From positions 41,938,271 to 42,002,270 of the forward strand of contig CM064874.1 in the NCBI GenBank assembly GCA_032719365.1: DNA of 64,000 nucleotides, read 5' to 3'. Position 1 is the stretch's first letter, and every line of letters begins with the position of its first letter. The notes beneath the pieces are model-generated. The model was not told the origin of the DNA. It did no database searches and was given only the letters and a program-made list of their open reading frames with translations. This DNA comes from Prinsepia uniflora (lineage: Eukaryota > Streptophyta > Magnoliopsida > Rosales > Rosaceae). This document shows positions 58,140 to 64,000 of this stretch, piece by piece. A program made the translations under genes and the position numbers.

Positions 58140-58717
58140 GTAGATCTCACTATGCGACGTCGATGCATGATAGGTTCTTTTTCTCATAGGGGAGTGACAA
58201 GAGCATCGACATCCCTATTTGGTTGAGAACAGTTATTTTTTTCCTTTTTAATTTAGAGTTAGTTCCATGTATTGGATGCAATTTCTCTTGTGAATTTTTC
58301 TTATTTTCCTATTTAGTTTCTAAGTAAAAGTGGGAATTAAAAGGAACATATGTGGAATGTTGTTCAATCTGTTATTTAATGCATTTGGAATTACAGAGGA
58401 AATTATTTTCTTTTTTCAGTTTGGAATTTTTGAATGCAGCTACTATATCAGTCAATATCTCTATTCTAATATATATAATTTTCCATAATTCAGTGAGAAT
58501 CTGCTACATTTAATACTTTTCCCTGTATCTCTAGTCAACATCGACTTGGTACCAGCCGAGTCTGGAGTTGCAGCCACTACCTCTTTTCCCCAAGCCTCCT
58601 GATTTGGGATGAGGGATTCCTGCCCAGAACCTGTTTAATGGAATGCTTGCGAAGGAATGTTGGATTTACTCTTAAAATGGGTGTTTTGTATTGGGGATGA
58701 TGGATTTCCCTTTAAAA
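58140..58717. other. Non-coding interior of the MULE-like element
   Basis: AT-rich, no open frame of note and no recognised repeat. It could be the 3' untranslated part of the small gene copy. Confidence 0.35.
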
Positions 58718-58892
58718 TTTCAAAATTACCCTGAAAATTGTCGTCTACTTAACAGATTTAACAAAAAATATGCTAAGTGCGCCAACTCGGCTGATTCGGG
58801 GTGCAATGTGAGTGAATAATGAAAATAGGTGCAATGTAGGGCTTCCAATCGAGTTAGAGTTTATATAAACTAAAAAGCAATATATTCAAGAC
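58718..58892 (-). repeat. Right long inverted repeat of MULE-like element
   Basis: Inverted counterpart of 39652-39835. On the minus strand it reads agtcttgaat, gctttttagttta, taactcgattggaagccc, cactcacattgca, atcagccgagttggcg, aaatctgttaagta. Without the Tat element the two repeats would be about 1.6 kb apart. Confidence 0.55.
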
Positions 58893-60139
58893 TTGTATTT
58901 TGTTATTGCGCTACTATTATCCAATTATCACATTACTTTTATTTTAGTTTTATTTACATTTGAGTGGATTGTGTTTGGATGAGAATAACAAAACGTGAGA
59001 TTTCTTTAAAAGTTAGAATTCCAAGTTTTCTTTACACTAATTCTCTTATTTGGATGTATAAATATATGAATATAAAATTCTAAGAAAATAAAAAATTTGG
59101 AATTTGGATGCCACGAATCCCAAGTTTAATTTCATACAAAATGCGTCATTTTCAAAATTTCATCTTTATAGCTACCATTTATATATGAACATTAAATTAT
59201 ATGTTTAAATGTCATTTTACTTTTATGTTACTTAAACATGACACTTCACAAATGCTAGAAAATTCATTTCCAGTTTAAATTTCATTTTACTTTTATGTTA
59301 CTCAAACATGACACTTCACAAATTCTAGAAAACTCATTTTCGTTAATTTGATAAATCTTTAGTGATCTTAAATTTTTTTATCCAAACACACCCTAAGTGA
59401 AAATAAGGTACTTTGAAAAACACCAATCGTATGCATTTTGTGGTTGATATAAGTTATAAAATCGGGCATATGTGACTTTGGTCTACGAATACTATCTTGA
59501 TTAAAGGAATCCCCATCACCTAACTCACCATAAATAATAGCAACTTGCTTACTTGAATATGTCTAACTATTTGAACTTTGACTAAATTAAAGAAAAATAT
59601 TTCTAAAATCCTTAGCTACATTAAGAAAAAGGTATAAAAAATAATAGCGTTAGCAACTTCCCGTTCACTCCACAATCATTTGACCAAAGTCAGGCTCTTG
59701 GGACGCAAGAGAACCCAATTCCAACTTCCTATTAGCAACATTTAATAGTTGCACATCTATCTTGAAGGCAGTTAAGCCCACTTATTTACTTTCTGGTGAG
59801 TTCATCTACGAACGACCGTAGTCTAACAAGGCTTCCAAGCACATATTCTTTAGTCTAAATTCAAAATTCCTAAATTCAAACACCAAAAACACAAGAGAAA
59901 AAAATATGCATCTTTGAGGTTTTAGCTAAGATTGACCATAGATGATCCCAAATCTCTTATAAAAAAAAATATGAGTGTTGTTGTCTGCGGTAATGAAGAT
60001 TGCAGTAAGGGAAATTGTGGTGGCTAATGATGAGAGATAGTGGAGGTAACAACGAGATGAGGTTGATACAAATAGTGAATGGTGGTTGTGCTCATGATTA
60101 GGGAGTGATGATGATCCCTCTAAGGCATCCATGATACTA
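58893..60139. other. AT-rich intergenic sequence, no gene
   Basis: Contains a local duplication of about 85 bases: gtttaaatttcattttactt/ttatgttactcaaacatgac near 59275-59330 repeats the text at about 59205-59270. No coding or RNA feature is recognised. Confidence 0.6.
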
Positions 60140-62071
60140 ATAATGACCCCTCGAAGGCATCCATGACCCCTCGAAGGCATCCATACACACGCCTAGAATC
60201 CTTAGATACAAATAATGACCCCTCGAAGGCAATGCCCCGTGACTACTCCAGGATACTACGAGACGTCTGGAGAAGACAACCCACCACTCCAGGATACTAC
60301 GGGACATCTGGAGGGCAACCGTTCGTGAGGATGGTACATGGAAAACCATTTTGTAAATCATCTCGAAACCATTCAAAGGGACCTATCGTAAATCCATAAA
60401 TCCAGTTTCCAACTTACGGGTCTCAGCCCGGAATTCCATTTCACAAACCAACTGGGCCTCCAGCCCAATATCATAACCTATTGGGCCTCAAGCCCAATCA
60501 TGTAAACCAACTGGGCCCCCCACCCGATGCCTCATTAAATCAAATGGACTCCAAGTCCAATAGTTTCCAAATCAAAAGGATCTCATGCCCGATTCCATAT
60601 TTCCAAAACCAAAACCCTTCCATTAAACCATCATAGGAAACATAGCACGTATATGCACGATATAAAACAGTAATCTCGAAATATGTGCAAATACGTAATT
60701 ACTAAATACCACAATCAAATGCACTCAAGGCATCTCAAATCATGTATTTAAAACATAAAAAATAGTTATGCATGCATCATATTTAGAAATCAAGGTCCAC
60801 TCATAGACCGTCTTGGTTGCCGCCTCGATATGCGTGTCATAAGCCTCTCCGGGTCAATCACCATCTCCGGGGTTCCCGGACCTGTCCAAATCATATTAGA
60901 GGGTTACTAACTACTTCTACAACCTCTCATTAAAGCCCCCTAATTTTTCGGGATTTTTAACATATTTTAAACTAGCCTTTAAACCTTCGGACATCCCAAA
61001 CTATATCGAAATGATGTCCGATCAACTCGAAACTAGTCCCAAAATGTTCGTTACATCGAAAGAATGATTTCATTTGTTAACCTCTTCCCCAAACCATGCT
61101 TCACCGGCCTGGGAACAGGGTTATCTTCAACCTCTACTGAACCGGTCTAAACCGGTTCACTGGTAAGAAGGTTCAACCGAATCGGTGTGACTGGTTCAGG
61201 GCCATATCTTCCTATTTTTCAACCCATTTTCACCCATTCCAATTCGTATAGCTTCCTCTCCTCATTTAAAACCTATCTATGTGATTAAACCCAAGAAAAA
61301 CTACCTAGAACCCATTGGTTCGATTTTTTCTGTCCGGCCTAAATTTCCAGCACATTCACTAGGCTACTCAGTCGTCTCCCGCCGTCCATAACCATTCCTA
61401 AACATCCATTCAAACCCCACAGACGCACCCCAGTCCTCAAAAACAGCCCCTAACGTTCAAACCAAAAATTCCAATTTGAATTTACAAATAAGGGGTTTCG
61501 GGTTTTACCTTGGTCCGCCGTCCACGAAAGTTCATCCACCGTCACTGTTGCCGTCCAGCCTCCCTTGCACTCTCACCCTCTCTCTTGGCCTCACATAGAA
61601 TCAAACGGGGGGAGGGGTTGATTTTAGTGGTATCGGGTTTGGATGGTCGATCGAATGAGGAAGGGAATGGATATGCATGTATGTGTGTTAGGTGAGAAAT
61701 GGATGAGTGACACTTTTCACTTATCCATTGGGCCTGTCCCAAAATATCTATGCCCACTTAAAACAAAAGTCCAGCCGTCTAGTAAAACGTGCAATAGTGA
61801 TTTAGACCTTCCATGACCCGTAACTTTCCCGTCGAACGTCTGATTTCGACGTGTCACCTGTCTATAGACTGGTATCGACCCGATCTATGTAACGGTCTTT
61901 GGTTTTAGTGTATTGGACCTCCCCGGTCAAAAATCAATTTTTTACCATCGTTCAAGGGCAAAATCGTAATTTTGCCTTGAACGTCCGATAATTCTCGACT
62001 AATCATAGATTAGTCATGTTAATCCTCGATTTAATCTTAATTAATCCCAAAACTTTGGGACGAGTCGTTAA
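60140..62071 (-). mobile_element. Truncated minus-strand gypsy LTR
   Basis: The interior matches the family of 14015-16682: aatgacccctcgaaggcaatgcccc corresponds to 14732-14760 and actgggcc--cagcccaat blocks follow. The right terminus is gggacgagtcgtta at about 62071, where others have ttaca. The left part (TGACAGGACC end) is missing and replaced by a short tandem of gacccctcgaaggcatccat (60148-60185). The right border abuts the LINE reading frame. Confidence 0.65.
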
Positions 62072-63157
62072 ATTGGTTGTGCCCTGACTGTTCACAATCT
62101 GCGTGAGTAGAATAGATTGCTTTGATCGGGTATTATTGTCTTCTTGAAAACCAAAAATAAAAGTTCCCAATTTCAATACCTGAAAAAGATTTTAGGGATG
62201 GATTTTATGCATGCTGTGGAACCTCAGGGGCTTAGTGGGGGTATGTGTTTGTTCTGGAAAATTGTAGGGCAGGTTGAATTAATTAAATATGCTGATTTTT
62301 TTATTGAGGTCCTTGTTAATGATGATGAAATGGGCACTAAGTGGAGATTCTTTTTTATTTATGCTAGTACAAATGATAGTATCAGGTTGAGGCAATGGGA
62401 CACTCTAAGGCAATGACTAGAAAGGGAGTCTGATGCATGTTTATTGTTGGGGGACTTCAATGACATTCTTGATGCAGGGGAGAAAGAGGGAGGCAGCCCT
62501 CGCTCAGTGGCAAATATGAGGGCCTTTCAAAATTTTGTGGCGGATGGGAGGTTTCTGGACTTGAGCTTTACTGGGCACCTATTCACCTAGAGGAACAAAC
62601 GAGATACTGAATTTGTACAAGAGATATTGGATCGTGGCCTGGAATATAAGACATGGATGTCATCCTACCCCAAGGCACAGGTTACCCACATTTTTCTATC
62701 AAGGTCCGATCATTCCATGCTTGCTCTTGACACGATGCCTGGTGCCCGATGGAAACGGGGACGGTTTATTTAAGATCCGCGGTGGAACAAGGTGGAGGCG
62801 TGTGGGGATCTTGTTCAAATGGAGTGGAGGGTGGATAAAAATGGCTCTCCAAGCCAAAATGTTTTTGAGAAACTGAAACTGGTCCATAGAGGTTTGGTGC
62901 ATTGGAAAAGAAAAGGAGGTTGCAACTCCCAAAAGCTGATCAAAAAGTTAAAGGACCAGCTCATTGGATGTTACCAAGCTGTGTGTTTTGATGGCTCACA
63001 AGTGAAGGGGCTGGAGGAAGAACTCAAGAAAGCCGTGACGGGTGAGGAAATTTATTGGAAGTTTCAGTCTTGAGTGCACTAGTTGAATGAGGGGGATAAA
63101 AATACTAGATTTTTCCATGCTAAAACTGTGAAGCGACGACCGTTTAATCGTATCCCG
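62072..63157 (+). pseudogene. L1-type LINE endonuclease region
   Basis: A single frame with four in-frame stops. It begins near TVHNLRE, then VFLKTKNKSSQFQYLKKILG, GLSGGMCLFWKI, RFFFIYAS, the catalytic box LLLGDFNDILDAGEKEGGSP, RFLDLSFTGHLFT, EILDRGLEYKTWMSSYPKAQ and SRSDHSML, then WRVDKNGSPSQNVFEKLKLV and LNEGDKNTRFFHAKTVKRR. These are the APE-type endonuclease of plant LINEs (GDFN and SDHS catalytic motifs intact) and the start of the linker to RT. The Trp of the FTW-N motif is a stop. The part beyond 63157 is cut by an LTR with flank tcccg; RT is outside the window. Confidence 0.85.
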
Positions 63158-64000
63158 TGTACCGACCCGTCCTGGAAATCTGGATCAGATTAGTGGTTAA
63201 TGACGGATTAGTGAAGTTGATCGATGATAGTTGGGTGATTTCGGATGGACGATGCGAAATGACGATGTTGCCCCTGGAATGGGCAAAAATGTTGACTTTT
63301 CATTTGGGCAGTCAAATGGATTTTGACCGATGACTGTGACGTAGTTCGTGACGTCATGAGTTCATAGACAGGTGGCACGTCCGATTCTGACATTCGAGGA
63401 AAAAGTTATGATGTTCGGAAGTTCGATGGTATTTCGGTACTTTGGTTAGGAAGGGGCGATTTGTTGACCTTTCATACGACATGGCTTTTTCATGAAGTTC
63501 GAGGACCGTTAGGTAGGTCTCGATCCCCTAAATACAACGTCAGGCGGCACGCTGTTATCGGAGTTCGGATGGCTCGATTTTTGATCAAAACATATTACGG
63601 GCAAAAGGGTAATTTGTGAAGGAAGGGGCAATTTGGTTATTTGTTGCCTAGGCATCTGTGCCCAACAGGATGTGGACACTTGGCTGCCTTGGAATGGGTG
63701 CCCAGTGGATGTGGGACACTTGTCCCATCTCTAGAGGATTTTGGAACAATCCTCAGCCGCCTCAAAATCTGTTAAATGGGTTTTTGTATTTGTGCACGGT
63801 TTTGGACAGAAACAGAGAAACAGAGGAATTGTTATTGTGTGTGACTGTGAACCCAGTTCCCTCAACCCAAACCCCAACCCGTGAAGAGTAACTAAGATCA
63901 AGAGAGGCTGAGGGCAATGGAAGGATGGTGGTGTGATCTTGATGGCCGCCATAGACGGTGGTTGGACCGCGGGAAACAGACAATAGGGGAATGAAGTAAA
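63158..64000 (+). mobile_element. Start of a plus-strand gypsy LTR, runs off the window
   Basis: Starts TGTACCGACCCGTCCTGG and follows the same order as 46674: ggattagtgaagt, cggatggacgatgcgaaatg, the conserved tagttcgtgacgtcatgag block and agacaggtggcacgtccgat. The left duplication candidate is tcccg (63153-63157). It inserted in the LINE. Confidence 0.85.

Overview
The window is nuclear DNA of a higher plant, most likely a dicot with a repeat-rich genome; I cannot name the species. The evidence is intron-split coding sequence with GT/AG borders and layers of nested plant retrotransposons (Athila, Tat/Ogre, Del/Tekay-like chromovirus, Cassandra TRIM, L1-type LINE). There is one convincing intact host gene, a four-exon Nudix hydrolase of the NUDT16 type at 34670-39003 (+). 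Nearly everything else is mobile-element sequence at various stages of decay. No rRNA or tRNA gene, CRISPR array or operon is visible.

Left part (1-31725). 1-1618 is the end of a plus-strand LTR nested in a minus-strand LTR (1619-3005). 3006-5706 is unassigned sequence with a relic of a glycine-rich RNA-binding protein gene. 5707-21977 is an Athila-type Ty3/gypsy element on the minus strand: 5' LTR 20109-21977, primer-binding site, gag, protease, RT, RNase H, integrase and a truncated 3' LTR. Its gag is broken by a second, gag-only gypsy element whose 3' LTR (13299-18838) itself contains a solo LTR (14015-16682). 21978-31725 is the 5' half of a chromovirus on the minus strand (5' LTR 28859-31725, gag, protease, RT). 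It is cut by Athila on one side and carries a mini-LTR, two DNA-transposon-like insertions and an Athila-like LTR.

Middle (31726-39651). An AT-rich stretch without a recognised gene precedes the Nudix gene and a short downstream intergenic region.

Right part (39652-64000). A pair of long inverted repeats (39652-39835 and 58718-58892) brackets gene-like fragments and looks like a gene-carrying MULE. It was later split by a 17.6-kb Tat/Ogre element (40205-57807, minus strand, 5-bp duplication ctaga). The Tat element has both LTRs, a gag-pol with deleted integrase core, a plus-strand antisense gene with TATA box and introns, and a ~110-bp tandem repeat near its 3' LTR. Three plus-strand solo LTRs and a Cassandra solo LTR, each with exact 5-bp duplications, lie inside it. 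The window ends with a truncated minus LTR (60140-62071), a LINE endonuclease fragment (62072-63157) and the start of another plus LTR (63158 on).

The mobile-element genes do not act together. They record successive insertions, which the duplications and interruptions put in order. The most unusual structures are covarying GAGT-TTAAAG-ACTC mini-hairpin arrays inside three LTRs, ACGT-core motif arrays in the LTRs, the antisense gene of the Tat element, and the MULE-like gene carrier.
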